Origin: Pseudomonadota bacterium | GTDB lineage: Bacteria > Pseudomonadota > Alphaproteobacteria > Sphingomonadales > Sphingomonadaceae | Assembly: GCA_023432995.1 (NCBI GenBank) | Contig: JAEZES010000165.1 | Span: forward strand, 1 to 6,977 | DNA: 6,977 nt | Direction: 5' to 3' | In this document: piece after piece, positions 5,836-6,977 of the stretch | How the letters are laid out: the number at the start of each line of letters is the position of its first letter | How positions within the stretch are numbered: the first letter of the stretch is position 1 | The notes under the pieces: generated by a model | The model's database searches: none | The model's input: only the letters and a program-made list of their open reading frames with translations | Told to the model about the DNA's origin: nothing | Program-made: the position numbers and the translations under genes

Positions 5836-6977
5836 TCAGTCGCCAGCCACGATCCGTCCGCCCGCGAGGGCAATGCACCGGTCGGCCAGCTCGCTCAGCC
5901 TGCCGCGATGGCCGATGATCACGATGGTCAGCGAGCCCTTCAGCTCGCCGACCGCTTCGGCCACCTCGCGCTCGGCCGCATCGTCGATCGCGCTCGTGGC
6001 TTCGTCGAGGATCAGCAGCTTCGGCTCGCGCAGCAGCGCCCGGGCCAGCGCAATCCGCTGCCGCTCGCCGCCGGAGAGCAGACGACCGCCTTCGCCGAGA
6101 TCGCAGTCGATCCCGCCGGGCAGGGCATCGACGAAGCGCGCCGCCGCGCGTTCGAGCGCGCGGTGCAGCATTCGTTCGTCGGCCTCTGGACGCGCCCACA
6201 GCAGGTTGTCGCGCACGCTACCGGCAAACAGCACCGCTTCCTGCTGCACGTAGGCGACTTGCCCGCGCCACGCGCGGCGCGCCGCGGGATCGAGCGCTTC
6301 CCCATCGATCAGCATGCGCCCCACGCTGGGCGTCAGCAGCCCGCCGAGAATATCTGCCAGCGTGCTCTTCCCGGCACCCGAGGGACCGATCAGCGCCACC
6401 GTCGCCAGCGCAGGGATTTCGAGATCGATGTCGTGCAGCGCGCCACGCCCGTCGGCGAAGCCGAAGTCGACCCGCTCGAGACGGATCGCTTGGTCGAGCC
6501 TGGGCGGAAGCGGCGCCGGATCGAGCGACTCGGCCTGCGCTTCGACAGCCGCGATGAGCGCGACCGCGCTGCGCAGCGCAGGGCGGTGGTAGGCGAACTG
6601 CTGCAGCGCCTCCTGCAGCGCCTGCAGCAGCGGTAACGCCCGCGCGCAGACGGCGACCAGCGGCAGAAGCACCAGCGGCGGGGTGTGCCAGCGCTCGATC
6701 GAGAGCCAGGCGAGCGCCGCCAGGGCAACCGCGCCGCCGAGCTGGGCCAGCGCACGCGCCCGTTCCGACTGCCGCACGAACCCCAGCTCGGCCTCGCGCC
6801 GCGCACTGAACGTCTGCCGCGCCGCCGCCAGCGCCTGCGGCTCGCGGTTGAAGCTCTTGTACAGTCGCAGGCCGTTGAGGATCTCCTCAAGCTGCGCGTG
6901 GATCGCCCGGTGCGCCTCGCCGAGGGCCTCGCCGAACCGCCGGGGGCGGGCGCGCCCCCCCCCCGGGGGGGCGGCGG
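5836..6977 (-). CDS. ABC exporter subunit, fused transmembrane and ATPase domains, N-terminus beyond window
   Basis: C-terminal part (about 380 codons) of an ABC half-transporter of the exporter type, with membrane domain before ATPase; relatives move lipids, peptides or drugs outward. Full-length members have about 550-600 residues, so roughly 200 are missing off the right edge. Seen reading from the right: an intracellular-loop helix, HAQLEEILNGLRLYKSFNRE (about 6839-6900), typical of exporter membrane domains; two hydrophobic helices (about 6643-6744); then the ATPase domain with Walker A GPSGAGKST (6361-6387), a Q-loop in VAYVQQE, the signature LSGGERQ (6058-6078), Walker B LLILDEATS (5992-6018), a D-loop of type SAIDD rather than SALDD, and a switch histidine in IGHR. 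All ATPase motifs are intact. A GTG at 6775-6777 could mimic a start but the frame continues through conserved exporter sequence. The last 35 bases translate to low-complexity Gly/Pro/Ala and are doubtful. The substrate cannot be told. Confidence 0.9.
   Translation of the reverse strand, partial: AAPPGGGRARPRRFGEALGEAHRAIHAQLEEILNGLRLYKSFNREPQALAAARQTFSARREAELGFVRQSERARALAQLGGAVALAALAWLSIERWHTPPLVLLPLVAVCARALPLLQALQEALQQFAYHRPALRSAVALIAAVEAQAESLDPAPLPPRLDQAIRLERVDFGFADGRGALHDIDLEIPALATVALIGPSGAGKSTLADILGGLLTPSVGRMLIDGEALDPAARRAWRGQVAYVQQEAVLFAGSVRDNLLWARPEADERMLHRALERAAARFVDALPGGIDCDLGEGGRLLSGGERQRIALARALLREPKLLILDEATSAIDDAAEREVAEAVGELKGSLTIVIIGHRGRLSELADRCIALAGGRIVAGD

Overview
This is a very GC-rich window (about 70% by eye) of ordinary bacterial chromosome, tightly packed with genes. 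Gene content and codon use suggest an alphaproteobacterium, most likely near Sphingomonadales. The lineage is an inference from remembered family similarity, not from a marker gene. I see no rRNA, tRNA, CRISPR array, transposase or phage gene.

Layout from left to right: (1) plus strand, a DUF445 membrane protein whose reading frame is open to the left edge, overlapped by 10 bases by a GNAT N-acetyltransferase; (2) minus strand, an M20 amidohydrolase that converges on the acetyltransferase so tightly that both stop codons lie in one CTAG; (3) a 245-base divergent intergenic region; (4) plus strand, a diacylglycerol-kinase-family lipid kinase joined by a 4-base GTGA overlap to a 300-residue protein that I read as a distant Tam41-type phosphatidate cytidylyltransferase; (5) minus strand, a secreted DUF2141 protein converging on that pair with 7 bases between stops; (6) a 140-base intergenic stretch with nested GC-rich inverted repeats; (7) minus strand, the C-terminal two thirds of an ABC exporter subunit that runs off the right edge into a suspicious C/G homopolymer.

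The most interesting unit is the kinase plus Tam41-like pair. If both assignments hold, the two genes would carry out consecutive steps, lipid alcohol (diacylglycerol or a related lipid) to lipid phosphate to CDP-activated lipid, as a soluble or peripheral alternative to the integral-membrane CdsA route. The second assignment rests on motifs recognised by eye (a Y-G-S then L-D-F nucleotidyltransferase signature, a W-A-R-F-V-Q-P segment and C-terminal blocks) and needs a profile search. The other genes look like accessory housekeeping functions: envelope (DUF445, DUF2141, ABC exporter), acetylation and amide hydrolysis. Nothing shows that they cooperate beyond sharing the region.
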